DNA of 64,000 bases from NCBI GenBank assembly GCA_003140215.1, contig PLJL01000004.1, forward strand, positions 404,193 through 468,192, read 5' to 3'. The notes under the pieces were generated by a model. The model worked only from the letters and a program-made list of their open reading frames with translations. It had not been told where the DNA came from and ran no database searches. The stretch comes from Vulcanimicrobiota bacterium. Lineage in GTDB: Bacteria; Vulcanimicrobiota; Vulcanimicrobiia; Vulcanimicrobiales; Vulcanimicrobiaceae. The position numbers were made by a program, and so were the translations under genes. Shown here one piece after another: positions 15,588 through 24,285 of the stretch. Positions within the stretch are counted from its first letter, which is position 1. Every line of letters starts with the position of its first letter.

Positions 15588-16494
15588 GTTCCGCCGCGAT
15601 GCTCAGCGCTTGCGCGGTGGTCTCGGCCCAGTGGGCCAGCCCGCTCTCGTGCGTCCAGGTTTCGAACGTCGAGCTGATCTTGCCGTAACTGTTGTCCAGG
15701 ACGACGTGGGGCACGCCCAGCGCGATCGCCAGAATGTGCGCGTGCAGCCGGTCGGTGACGACGACCTCGGCCGAAAGCACCAGCCGCGTCCCGCGCCGCA
15801 GCCACGCCTCGGCGCGTGGGCGGAACGGCGGCGCTACGGAGATCTCGTCGTCGAGTGGCGCGTCGAGCCAGTCGAGGACGGGCAGCTCGGCCGGCGGCGG
15901 CCCGCGGTCGACCGCTTCGCCGTCGCGGCGCCCGATCCACAGCAGCGGGCGTTCCGCTCGCGCCGCCTCGTGCAGCGGCCCCAGGCCGAAGGCCATGTCC
16001 GGGCACAGCAGCGCCGGCACGTCGAACCACCGCTGCGCGATCTCGAAGCTTTGCCGCTCGCGCACCAACAGCGTGAACGCCGGGTGTGCGGCGCACAGCC
16101 GGCGCATCCGGTCGCGCTTCTCGCGGTGCTCGAACCAGATGCTTTGCGGCAGCTGAATGATGCGCCGGTCGGTGCAGTGCTCCAGCACGTACTCGCGCAA
16201 GCCTTGCTGGCCGCCGTAGAGGTCGCCGAAGCTGCCGCCGCCGTTGAGCAGCAGCGGACCGTCACCGATCGCCTCCCGCAGCGCGGTTTCGCTGAAGCTC
16301 GACGGGTCGCTGGCATACCCGACCGGAACGCGCAAGCGCTCCAAGACGGCGAGCGTGCCGAGCCAGATCGCGCTGTCGCCCGGATTGGAGTGGTTGGCGA
16401 AGTTGATCAACGCGACGGCGCGGCCCGGCTCAAGCAGTCCGCCCAGCGTTTCGTCGAGCCGCTCGGCCATCCGCGCGGCGAACGCGGTCGTCAC
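15568..16494 (-). CDS. Polysaccharide pyruvyl transferase family protein
   Basis: 308 residues from a GTG at 16494 that overlaps the aldo/keto reductase stop (GTGA); an ATG eight codons later (16470) is an alternative. Family features are LINFANHSNPGDSAIW near the N-terminus, NGGGSFGDLYG near residue 85, and the C-terminal TDRLHAHILAIALGVP and LDNSYGKI. The family transfers pyruvate from PEP onto sugars of exopolysaccharides or cell-wall polymers. No other polysaccharide genes are adjacent. Confidence 0.85.
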   Translation of the reverse strand: MTTAFAARMAERLDETLGGLLEPGRAVALINFANHSNPGDSAIWLGTLAVLERLRVPVGYASDPSSFSETALREAIGDGPLLLNGGGSFGDLYGGQQGLREYVLEHCTDRRIIQLPQSIWFEHREKRDRMRRLCAAHPAFTLLVRERQSFEIAQRWFDVPALLCPDMAFGLGPLHEAARAERPLLWIGRRDGEAVDRGPPPAELPVLDWLDAPLDDEISVAPPFRPRAEAWLRRGTRLVLSAEVVVTDRLHAHILAIALGVPHVVLDNSYGKISSTFETWTHESGLAHWAETTAQALSIAAELIRARR

Positions 16495-17480
16495 GGCCGG
16501 GCGGATCGGCTCGGGGCGTGTTCGCGCAGGCGCGACCCGGCTGCGGCGCCCGCCGGAAAGAGCGCGTCGATGCGCGCCAGCGTTTCGTCGTCGGGCCGCA
16601 GCGCGGCGGCGGCGGCATTCTCCTCGAGGTGGGCGACGCGCTCGCAGCCCGGCAGCGCAACCACGTCGTCGCCGCGCGCGAGCAGCCACGCCAGCGCCAG
16701 CTGGGCCGGCGACGCGCCGCTGCGCTGCGCGAGGGCGCGCAGCTTGGCGACCAGCGCGAGGTTGTGCTCGACGTTGCCCGGGTCGAAGCGCGGCACGCGG
16801 CGGCGCAGGTCGTCCGCGGCCAGAGCGCCGGTCGAGTGCACGGTGCCGGTGAGCAAGCCGCGGCCCAGCGGCGCGTAGGCGACCAACGCGATGTTCAGCT
16901 CGCGGGCGGCGGCGAGCACTCCGTTCGTCTCGACGTCGCGCGTGAACAGCGAGTACTCGCTCTGCAGCGCCGCGATCGGGACGGCGGCGGCGGCACGCCG
17001 CAGCGTTGGTGCGTCCAGCTCCGAGACGCCGGCGTAGCGTACCTTGCCCGCCGCCACGAGCGCGGCCAACGCGCCGGCCGACTCCTCGATCGGCACGCCC
17101 GGATCGGCGCGGTGCAGATAGTACAGGTCGACGTGATCGAGACCGAGCCGTTGCAGCGAGGCCTCGCACGCCGCGCGGAGATACTCGGGCCGGCCGTTGC
17201 GGCCGCGATACGCCGGATCGGCGGCGCTGCGCACGATGCCGCCCTTGGTCGCCACGACCGCCGCCGCGCGCCGGCCGCGCAGGGCCCGGCCGACGAGCCG
17301 CTCGTTCTCGCCACGGCCGTACATGTCCGAGGTGTCGATGAGGGTGACGCCCAGCTCGAGCGCGCGGTGAATCGTCGCGATCGCTTCGCGTTCGGGGACG
17401 GCGTCGTAGAACTCGGACATCCCCATGCAGCCCAGCGCGATCGCGCCGACCTCGGGACCGTCCGCGCCGAGCCGCCGCAC
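16491..17480 (-). CDS. Aldo/keto reductase
   Basis: 329 residues from the GTG at 17480, two bases after the aroQ stop. The catalytic tetrad is visible: Asp and Tyr in DTSDMYGRGENE, Lys in VVATKGG, His in YYLHRAD. The NADP-binding C-terminal region (ALPGCERVAHLEENAAA) is present. The N-terminus GAIALGCMGMSEFY matches AKR13-type (YakC-like) reductases. It is read through from the shikimate genes upstream and coupled to the pyruvyl transferase downstream. Substrate unknown. Confidence 0.9.
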   Translation of the reverse strand: MRRLGADGPEVGAIALGCMGMSEFYDAVPEREAIATIHRALELGVTLIDTSDMYGRGENERLVGRALRGRRAAAVVATKGGIVRSAADPAYRGRNGRPEYLRAACEASLQRLGLDHVDLYYLHRADPGVPIEESAGALAALVAAGKVRYAGVSELDAPTLRRAAAAVPIAALQSEYSLFTRDVETNGVLAAARELNIALVAYAPLGRGLLTGTVHSTGALAADDLRRRVPRFDPGNVEHNLALVAKLRALAQRSGASPAQLALAWLLARGDDVVALPGCERVAHLEENAAAAALRPDDETLARIDALFPAGAAAGSRLREHAPSRSARP

Positions 17481-17482
17481 GA

Positions 17483-17935
17483 TCAGCGGCGCTGCTTGCG
17501 CGCGGCGTGGTCGGCGGCCAACGCATCGAGCGCTTCGAGGTACGAGCCGATCCCGTGGCCGGTGAAGCGATGGACGCAGACGTCGCGCACGACCGAGATC
17601 TTGCGAAACGCGCCTTCGCGGTTGTCGACGTCGGAGAGGTGCACTTCGGCGGCCGGCAACGCGACGGCGAGCAGGGCGTCGCGGATCGCGTACGAGTAGT
17701 GCGTGAACGCCGCCGGGTTGATCACGATCGCGTCGGCCCACTTGCGGCTGCGGTGCAGCTCGTCGACGATCGCGCCTTCGTGGTTGGACTGGAAAAACCG
17801 CACGCGCTGGCGCAGTTTGCGCGCCCGCGCGCGAACCTCGCGCTCGAGATCGCGCAGCGTCTTGCGCCCGTAGATCTCCGGCTCGCGCTCGCCCAGCAGG
17901 TTGAGGTTGGGCCCGTTGATGACCAGAATGTTCAT
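17483..17935 (-). CDS. aroQ: 3-dehydroquinate dehydratase, type II
   Basis: 150 residues with the type II signature: INGPNLNLLGEREPEIYG at the N-terminus (catalytic Tyr in EIYG), FFQSNHEGAIVDEL, INPAAFTHYSYAI and EVHLSDVDNREGAFR. It dehydrates 3-dehydroquinate to 3-dehydroshikimate, as a dodecamer in known enzymes. The ATG overlaps the aroKB stop (ATGA). It is the last shikimate gene of the operon. Confidence 0.96.
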   Translation of the reverse strand: MNILVINGPNLNLLGEREPEIYGRKTLRDLEREVRARARKLRQRVRFFQSNHEGAIVDELHRSRKWADAIVINPAAFTHYSYAIRDALLAVALPAAEVHLSDVDNREGAFRKISVVRDVCVHRFTGHGIGSYLEALDALAADHAARKQRR

Positions 17936-19509
17936 GAGTATCCGATCGCGGCCAGCGCGGCGCGTACGTCTTCGGCACGCACCCCGTCGTGGAGCCGCGC
18001 GCTGCCGATCGCGTCGAGCAGCACGTACTGCGTCCCGCCCGCGTGGCGCTTCTTGTCGCGGCGCGTCGCCTCGACGATCGCAGCGGGGTCGAGCGCGCGC
18101 CATGCCGGCGGGACCGGTAGCGCGGCGAGGTGCGCGTCGGCGTCGGCACGCACGCCGTCGTCGAGGCTGCCGCAGGCGACCGAGAGCGCCAGCGCGGCGC
18201 GCATCCCGACGATCACCGCCTCGCCGTGGCGCAGCGTGCCGTAGCCCGCGACCTTCTCGATCGCGTGGCCGACGGTGTGACCGAAGTTGAGGACCGCGCG
18301 GGTACCGGTGCGGTCGTCCTCGTCGCGCGCGACGATCTCGGCTTTGAGCTCGACGCAGCGCGCGATCGCGTCGAGCGCCGTCGCGGGATCGTCGAGTAGC
18401 GCCGTCTCGCCGGCGCGCAGCGTGCGGTAGAGTTGGGCGTCGAGCGCCAAACCGCACTTGAGCATCTCGCCGTAACCGGAGACGACGTCGCGGCGCGGCA
18501 GCGTGCGCAGCGCCTGCGGCGCGATCGCGACGTGGGCCGGCTGGGTAACCGTCCCGACGAGGTTCTTGCCGCTGGGCAAGTTGATCGCCGTCTTGCCGCC
18601 GATGGCGGCATCGACCGCCGCGAGCAGCGTCGTCGGGACGGCAACGTAGGGAACGCCGCGCTGATAGGTCGCCGCCGCGAAGCCGACGACGTCGCCGATC
18701 GTACCGCCGCCCACGCCGACGATCACCCCATGGCGGTCGAGTCCGGCGTCGACGAAGCGGTCGTAGAGCGCGCCCAGCGCCGCCAGCGACTTGAGCGACT
18801 CGTCGGCGTCGACGCACAGCAGCGTAGCCTCGACGTGCGCGGCGGCGTAGCCGTGCCTGACGCGCTCGCCGAGCTCTTCGACGCTACGGTCGGCGACGAT
18901 CACGACCCGCCCGCCGGGGAGCGGCGTGATGCGCGCGGGGAGATCGTCGAGCACGTACGGTCCGATCGTGACCTCGTACGGCCGCCCGGCGGCGACGCGC
19001 ACGACCCGTTCGCCGCCCAGCGCGAGATCGATCGCGCGCGCGACCTCGGGCGGCGCCACGTCGTCGACCGCGACGCGCACCGCCGCGCTGAGGTAGCGCG
19101 GCCGGCGGGCCGCGTGCAACCGCGCCAGCGCGTCGGGGTCGCGCAGCAGTGGACGGGTACCGGCGGCGTGCGCGGCGCGCCGGGCGCACGTCGCCAAGCC
19201 GGCGTCGAGAAAGACCAGCGTGCCGCTCGACGCGACGCTGCGGCGGTTGGCGGCGTCTTCGAGCGCGCCCGCGCCCAAGGCCACGATCGCGCCGCCGCGT
19301 GCGGCCAGCGCGCCGATCGCCTCGCGCTCGCGCTCGCGGAACGCCGGCTCGCCCTCGTCCTCGACGTAGCGCGCGATCGAGCGGCCGGTCTGGTTTTCGA
19401 TGAGCGTGTCGACGTCGATCGCTTCGAGCCCGCGCAGCGCCGCGAGCAGCGGCGCGACGGTGGACTTGCCGGCGCCCGGCGGCCCGCACAGGTAGACGTT
19501 AGCGGGCAC
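17932..19509 (-). CDS. aroKB: Shikimate kinase - 3-dehydroquinate synthase fusion
   Basis: 525 residues in two domains. Residues 1-165 are shikimate kinase: Walker A GPPGAGKST, shikimate-binding DVD, and the lid RYLSAA. Residues about 170-525 are 3-dehydroquinate synthase: VGGGTIGDVVGFAAATYQRG, the metal ligands in SGYGEMLKCG and NFGHTVGHAIE, and HGEAVIVGM. The fusion joins steps 2 and 5 of the shikimate pathway; an AroKB fusion is known in Thermotoga. The GTG start overlaps the aroC stop by 11 bases. Both active sites look intact. Confidence 0.95.
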   Translation of the reverse strand: MPANVYLCGPPGAGKSTVAPLLAALRGLEAIDVDTLIENQTGRSIARYVEDEGEPAFREREREAIGALAARGGAIVALGAGALEDAANRRSVASSGTLVFLDAGLATCARRAAHAAGTRPLLRDPDALARLHAARRPRYLSAAVRVAVDDVAPPEVARAIDLALGGERVVRVAAGRPYEVTIGPYVLDDLPARITPLPGGRVVIVADRSVEELGERVRHGYAAAHVEATLLCVDADESLKSLAALGALYDRFVDAGLDRHGVIVGVGGGTIGDVVGFAAATYQRGVPYVAVPTTLLAAVDAAIGGKTAINLPSGKNLVGTVTQPAHVAIAPQALRTLPRRDVVSGYGEMLKCGLALDAQLYRTLRAGETALLDDPATALDAIARCVELKAEIVARDEDDRTGTRAVLNFGHTVGHAIEKVAGYGTLRHGEAVIVGMRAALALSVACGSLDDGVRADADAHLAALPVPPAWRALDPAAIVEATRRDKKRHAGGTQYVLLDAIGSARLHDGVRAEDVRAALAAIGYS

Positions 19510-20662
19510 GAACCGTCCGCTCCCAAGCCGCGACGCGTTCGCGCAGCTCGTCCATCGAGTCGCCGCCGAACTTGTCGAGCACGGCGTCGGCCAACGCCAG
19601 CGCGAGCAGCGACTCGCCGATGACCGCGGCCGCCGGCACCGCGCACGTATCGCTGCGCTCGATGTGCGCGCGCGTCGCTTCGCCGGTGCGCAGATCGACG
19701 GAGTCCAAGGGTCGCATCAGCGTCGCGATCGGCTTCATCGCCGCGCGCACGACGATCGGCTGCCCGGTCGACATCCCGCCTTCGATCCCGCCGGCGCGGT
19801 TGCTGCGATAGCGCGTGCGCACACCGTCACCGGGCTCGTACTCGTCGTGCGCTTGGGAACCCAACCGCGCCGCGGCGCCGAAGCCCAAGCCGATCTCGAC
19901 GCCCTTGATCGCGTTGAGCGCCATGAAGGTGCGCCCCACCTCGCCTTCGAGCCGGCGGTCCCATTGCGCGTACGACCCCAGCGCGACGGGGACGCCGCGC
20001 GCGACGACCTCGAACACGCCGCCGACCGAATCGCCGGCTTCCTTGGCGGCTTCGATCTCGCGCACCATCGCTGCGGCCGCGGCCGCATCGAGCGCGCGCA
20101 CGGGGGAAGCGTCGATCTCTTCGGGCGGCACGTCCCGCCACGGCGTGTCGTCGACCGCGCCGCCGATGCGCACCACCCGGCTCGCGATGGTGATCCCCAG
20201 TTCGGCGAGCAGGGCGCGCGCCACCGTGCCCAGCGCGACGCGCATCGCCGTCTCGCGCGCGCTGGCGCGTTCGAGCACGTCGCGCAGGTCGTCGCGGGCG
20301 TACTTGATCCCGCCGATGCGGTCGGCATGGCCGGGTCGCGGCACGTGGACTTGGCGCGCCGCCGGCTCGCCGCCGGCGGGCGGATCGACCCGCATGATCT
20401 CGGCCCAGCGCACGTGGTCCTTGTTCTCCAGGATCAGTGCGATGGGGCTGCCGATGGTGATGCCGCGCCGCACGCCGCCCACGATGCGAATCTCGTCGGT
20501 CTCGATCGCCTGACGATTGCCGCGACCGAAGCCGAGCTTGCGGCGGCGCGCCTGGGCCAGCAGCATCTCGGCGTCGAGCGCGAGCCCGCTGGGGATCCCC
20601 TCCATGATGCCGATCAAAGCCGGCCCGTGCGACTCACCCGCGGTCAGGAAGCGCAAGTTCAT
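19499..20662 (-). CDS. aroC: Chorismate synthase
   Basis: 387 residues from ATG 20662. Signature segments: FLTAGESHGPALIGIMEG at the N-terminus, RPGHADRIGGIKY, and GIEGGMSTGQPIVVRAAMKP followed by the conserved RSDTCAVPAAAV near the C-terminus. It converts EPSP to chorismate with reduced FMN. Start overlaps the aroE stop (ATGA), and its own stop overlaps aroKB by 11 bases. Confidence 0.97.
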   Translation of the reverse strand: MNLRFLTAGESHGPALIGIMEGIPSGLALDAEMLLAQARRRKLGFGRGNRQAIETDEIRIVGGVRRGITIGSPIALILENKDHVRWAEIMRVDPPAGGEPAARQVHVPRPGHADRIGGIKYARDDLRDVLERASARETAMRVALGTVARALLAELGITIASRVVRIGGAVDDTPWRDVPPEEIDASPVRALDAAAAAAMVREIEAAKEAGDSVGGVFEVVARGVPVALGSYAQWDRRLEGEVGRTFMALNAIKGVEIGLGFGAAARLGSQAHDEYEPGDGVRTRYRSNRAGGIEGGMSTGQPIVVRAAMKPIATLMRPLDSVDLRTGEATRAHIERSDTCAVPAAAVIGESLLALALADAVLDKFGGDSMDELRERVAAWERTVRAR

Positions 20663-21444
20663 GCGATCGTCTCCAGTCGCGGTGCAAACCCGAACCAGCG
20701 CTCGAACGTCGCCGCGGCTTGCGCGACGAACATCGCCGTCCCCGGGACGGTGCGCATCCCGCGTGCCCGCGCTTCGATCAGAAACGGCGTGTCCTCGGGG
20801 ACGTAGACGAGATCGAAGGCGGTCGAGCCCGGCTGCGCGTCGCGCGGCAGCAGCGAGCCTGCAGCGTGGCCTTGCATGCCGACGGGCGTGGCGTTGACGT
20901 AGAGATCCGCTGCAGGCACCGCGTCGAGGCTGCACGCGGCGGCGCCGAAGTCGGCGGCGACGGCGCGGGCCCGTGCGAGGTCGCGCGCCGCGATCGTGAG
21001 CGCGGCTGCACCGCCGCGCCGCGCCGCTTCGGCGACCGCGCGCGCCGCGCCGCCCGCGCCGAGCACCGCGACGCGCGCACCGCGCAGCGCGACGTCGTAT
21101 TGCGCGAGCGCAGCCTCGATCCCCGCGACGTCGGTGTTGTCGGCGACCAAGGTCTGCCCGACGCGGGTGAGGACGTTCGCGGCACCGCAGGCACGCGCCG
21201 CACTCTCGATCCGGTCGGCCAGCTCGAGCGCGCGTTCCTTGTGCGGCAGCGTGACGTTGCAACCGACGAACTCCGGCGTCGCGCGCCAGCGCGCGAGCGT
21301 CGCGGCGAGGTCGGCGGGCGCTACGTCGACGGCGTCGTACAGCAGCGCGATCCCGGACGCAGCCGCGAAGCGTGCGAACAGCGCCGGCGACCGGCTGTGG
21401 GCGACCGGGTGCCCGATCACGGCCGCGCGGCGCGGCGCGCTCAT
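20659..21444 (-). CDS. aroE: Shikimate dehydrogenase
   Basis: 261 residues. Substrate domain: VIGHPVAHSRSPALF and NVTLPHKE (catalytic Lys); Asp in NTDVAGI. The NADP domain carries VLGAGGAARAV and the NRT-like loop AARDLARA. NATPVGM is present. It reduces 3-dehydroshikimate to shikimate. The start overlaps the aroA stop (ATGA). Confidence 0.95.
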   Translation of the reverse strand: MSAPRRAAVIGHPVAHSRSPALFARFAAASGIALLYDAVDVAPADLAATLARWRATPEFVGCNVTLPHKERALELADRIESAARACGAANVLTRVGQTLVADNTDVAGIEAALAQYDVALRGARVAVLGAGGAARAVAEAARRGGAAALTIAARDLARARAVAADFGAAACSLDAVPAADLYVNATPVGMQGHAAGSLLPRDAQPGSTAFDLVYVPEDTPFLIEARARGMRTVPGTAMFVAQAAATFERWFGFAPRLETIA

Positions 21445-22694
21445 CGCACGCCGTCCAGCGCGCGCGCGAACCCCGGAAACGATACGGCCATGCAGTCGGG
21501 GTCGTCCAGCCGCACGTCGATCCCTGCAGCATGACCGGCGACCGCGAAGGCCATCGCGATGCGATGATCGCCGGCGGTGACGACGGCGCCGTCGTGCAGC
21601 GTGGCCGGCCCGCGCACGGCAAAGCCGTCGGGCGCGGTCTCGACCTCGATGCCCAGCGCGCGCGCCGCGTGCGCGAACGTGTCGATCCGGTCGGACTCTT
21701 TCACGCGCAGCTCGGCGGCGCCCGAGACGCTCGTCCGGCCGTGCGCGAAGGCGCCCAAAACGCCGACCAGCGGCAGCTCGTCGATCAAGCCGGGGACCTC
21801 GCCGGGAGCGATGACCACCGCGCTCAACCGTGCACCGCGCACGCTCACGCGCCCGTGCGGCTCGGGGCCGGTGCTCGTCTGCGATACCTCGACGTCCGCG
21901 CCGAAGCGCCGCAACACGTCCAGAAACGCCGTGCGGGTGGGGTTGAGCCCGACGTCGTCGAGCGTCGCGTGCGCGCCCGGGACCGCCGCGGCCGCCGCGA
22001 GCAGAAACGCCGCACTCGACAGGTCGCCCGGGACGTGCAACTGCGTCGCCTGCGGCGTTTGCGGACCCTCGACGACGAGTGCGTCGCCGTCGTGCCGGCA
22101 GCGCACGCCGAAGGCTTCGAAGAGCCGCTCGGTGTGGTCGCGCGTCGCGAGCTGCCCGGTCAGCCGCGTCGGGCCGTGCGCGCCTAGGGCCGCGAACAAG
22201 ACCGCCGACTTCACCTGTGCGCTGGGGACCTCGATTGCGACCGCTGCACCGCGCGCTGCGGCGTTGCCGTGCACGACCAGCGGGGCCGTCCCGGCCGGCG
22301 ACAGCTCGATGCGCGCGCCGAAGGCGGCCAGCGGTGCGGCGACGCGCCGCATCGGACGCGCGCGCAGCGACGCATCGCCGTCGAGCGTGGCGACGATCGC
22401 CCGCGTCGCGAGCAGTCCGGTCAACAACCGGATCGTCGTCCCGCTGTTGCCGCAGTCGATCGGCTCGGGCGGCGCGATCAGCGTGCCGGCGCCGCCGCTG
22501 ACCACCAGCACGTCACCCTCGCGGCGCATCGTCACCCCGAGCGCGCCGAGCGCGCGTTGCGTCGAGCGCACGTCGAGTCCGGCGGGGAGGTTGAACAGCC
22601 GCGACTCCCCCTGCGCCAGCGCAGCCAGCATCAGCGCGCGGTGCGCGATCGACTTGTCGCCGGGAACGGTCATCGGTGGAATGGTCGCCGTCAT
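21441..22694 (-). CDS. aroA: 3-phosphoshikimate 1-carboxyvinyltransferase (EPSP synthase)
   Basis: 417 residues. PGDKSIAHRALMLAAL at residues 11-26 carries the catalytic Lys; GNSGTTIRLLTGLL and LRARPMRRVAAPL are the PEP- and shikimate-3-phosphate-binding motifs; KESDRI lies near residue 330. AAGG precedes the ATG at good spacing (AAGGACG). It is the first structural gene of the aro operon, about 26 bases downstream of the leader terminator (22713-22750). Confidence 0.97.
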   Translation of the reverse strand: MTATIPPMTVPGDKSIAHRALMLAALAQGESRLFNLPAGLDVRSTQRALGALGVTMRREGDVLVVSGGAGTLIAPPEPIDCGNSGTTIRLLTGLLATRAIVATLDGDASLRARPMRRVAAPLAAFGARIELSPAGTAPLVVHGNAAARGAAVAIEVPSAQVKSAVLFAALGAHGPTRLTGQLATRDHTERLFEAFGVRCRHDGDALVVEGPQTPQATQLHVPGDLSSAAFLLAAAAAVPGAHATLDDVGLNPTRTAFLDVLRRFGADVEVSQTSTGPEPHGRVSVRGARLSAVVIAPGEVPGLIDELPLVGVLGAFAHGRTSVSGAAELRVKESDRIDTFAHAARALGIEVETAPDGFAVRGPATLHDGAVVTAGDHRIAMAFAVAGHAAGIDVRLDDPDCMAVSFPGFARALDGVR

Positions 22695-22712
22695 CGTCCT
22701 TGCTGGTCCGGA

Positions 22713-22750
22713 AAAGAGAGCGGGCCCCTCGCCTTCGGCGAGGGGCCCGC
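22713..22750 (-). terminator. Intrinsic terminator in the aro operon leader (candidate attenuator)
   Basis: On the minus strand a perfect 14-pair stem (GCGGGCCCCTCGCC with its complement, loop of three) is followed by TCTCTTTTC. It stands between the short leader ORF and aroA, so as drawn it would stop transcription before the structural genes. An alternative hairpin with perfect 8-base arms at 22748-22755 and 22778-22785 overlaps its upstream arm by three bases. Confidence 0.75.
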
Positions 22751-22775
22751 GCAGTGGAGTGGGTGGTGGATGCTG

Positions 22776-22853
22776 CTACTGCGCGACGCCGAACTCGACC
22801 GACACGAATTTCGTGGATCCGTACGAATAGCGATACGCAGCGCGATGCGACAT
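22776..22853 (-). CDS. Candidate aro operon leader peptide (25 residues)
   Basis: ATG at 22853 to TAG at 22776. The peptide starts MSHRAAYRYSYG and contains three Tyr (residues 7, 9, 11) and two Phe (16, 21), the end products of this pathway, but no Trp. The ATG begins eight bases after the -10 hexamer, so translation would be nearly leaderless. The stop codon overlaps the left arm of a possible antiterminator, and the terminator follows about 25 bases later. This is the classical layout of ribosome-mediated attenuation. Function is inferred from layout. Confidence 0.6.
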   Translation of the reverse strand: MSHRAAYRYSYGSTKFVSVEFGVAQ

Positions 22854-22861
22854 GTCCGCTG

Positions 22862-22891
22862 AGTAAAGCCTAGCGGTGCGGCTCTTGTCAA
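22862..22891 (-). promoter_or_regulatory. Promoter of the aro operon
   Basis: Minus strand: consensus -35 TTGACA (22891-22886), 18-base spacer, -10 TTTACT (22867-22862). The expected start point lies at or within two bases of the leader ATG at 22853. Confidence 0.55.
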
Positions 22892-23035
22892 CCGAGCCAG
22901 GCTCAGGCGGCTTGGGACGGCCCCGTTTGGCCGAGGCCGCTCGCACCGTAGGTCCGCGGCCCCCGCGGCCGGTCCCGGGCCCGAACCGCCCAACCGCCCG
23001 GGACGCCGCCGCCGCACGGCGAACGCGCCCGCCCG

Positions 23036-24214
23036 ATGACGACGCTCGCGGTTCCCCCCTCACTCCTGGCGCAGGCGGTCGCCGTGCGGCGCGATCTCCA
23101 CATGCATCCCGAGCTCGCCTTCGAGGAGCATCGCACGGCGGGGATCGTGGCCGAGCGCATGCGCGCGCTGGGGCTCGAGGTGCACGAGCGCATCGGCCAG
23201 ACCGGCGTGGTCGGGCTGCTCGACGGGGCGCAGCCCGGCCCGACGATCATGCTGCGCGCCGACATGGATGCGCTGCCGTTGACCGAGGAAAACGACGTAC
23301 CGTACGTCTCGCGCAACCCCGGGGTCACGCATGCCTGCGGACACGACGCGCACGTTGCGATGTTGCTGGGCGCCGTCGAGGTCGTCCGCGAGCGGCGCGG
23401 CGAGCTGTGCGGGCGCATCGCGTTCGTGTTCCAGCCGGCCGAAGAAGGCGGCGGCGGCGCGCTGGCGATGCTCGAGGAGGGGCTCATCGAGCGCTTCGCC
23501 ATCGAGCGCGCCTACGGGCTGCACGTGACGACGATCTTTCCGTCGGGTGCCTTTGCGTTGCGGCCCGGCCCGTTGATGGCCGCGGTCGACTCGTTCGACC
23601 TCGTCGTCGAAGGCGTCGGCGGTCACGGCGCTATGCCGCAGCGCGCGGTGGACCCGGTCGTCGTCGCCGCCGACCTAGTCGGCGGCTTGCAGCGCATCGT
23701 GAGCCGCGAGATCGACCCGATCGAACCCGCGGTGATCACGATCGGCGCGATCAACGGCGGCACGACCTACAACGTGATCCCGCCACGCGTCGCCCTCAAG
23801 GGCACCGTGCGCACGTTCGACCAGGCGACGCGCGACACGATGGAGGCGCGCATCCGGCGCATCGCCGAGCACACCTGCGCCGCGGCCAACGCGACCTGCT
23901 CGTTAGCTTGGCATCCGTCCTATCCGGTGACCGCGAACGACCCGCACGAGGCGGCGTTCGTGCGCGCGACGCTGGCCGCGCATTTCGGCGCCGAACGCGT
24001 GCTCGAGTCGCCGCCGGTGATGGGCAGCGAAGATTTCTCGTACTTCGCGCAGGCCGTTCCGGCGTGCTTCTGGTTCTTGGGCGCGGGTGACGACGAGCAT
24101 CGTTTCCCCAACCACCATCCGGCCTTCGACATCGACGAAACCGCGCTCGGCGCCGGGATCGCGGCGCACGTCGCGGTCGCGCTTGCCGGGGCGGCTCGCG
24201 GCTCGGGCCCCTAG
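23036..24214 (+). CDS. M20-family amidohydrolase (IAA-amino-acid hydrolase/carboxypeptidase-like)
   Basis: 392 residues. The two-metal site is recognisable: RRDLHMHPEL, RADMDALPL, the ligand Cys/His pair THACGHDAH, EPAEEGGGGA-like QPAEEGGGG, and a C-terminal GSEDFSYF. A dimerisation domain lies in the middle (GHGAMPQRAVDPV). The subfamily removes an acyl or amide group from N-acylated amino acids. Cytosolic, no signal peptide. It is divergent from the aro operon across a 180-base GC-rich gap in which only the aro promoter and leader are recognisable. Confidence 0.92.
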   Translation: MTTLAVPPSLLAQAVAVRRDLHMHPELAFEEHRTAGIVAERMRALGLEVHERIGQTGVVGLLDGAQPGPTIMLRADMDALPLTEENDVPYVSRNPGVTHACGHDAHVAMLLGAVEVVRERRGELCGRIAFVFQPAEEGGGGALAMLEEGLIERFAIERAYGLHVTTIFPSGAFALRPGPLMAAVDSFDLVVEGVGGHGAMPQRAVDPVVVAADLVGGLQRIVSREIDPIEPAVITIGAINGGTTYNVIPPRVALKGTVRTFDQATRDTMEARIRRIAEHTCAAANATCSLAWHPSYPVTANDPHEAAFVRATLAAHFGAERVLESPPVMGSEDFSYFAQAVPACFWFLGAGDDEHRFPNHHPAFDIDETALGAGIAAHVAVALAGAARGSGP

Positions 24215-24285
24215 CATCCGGCACCCGTTTGTGCTACGCTTGGTCGACTTCACGAGCCGAGCACGAGCGGGAAAGCGTGGGGCGG

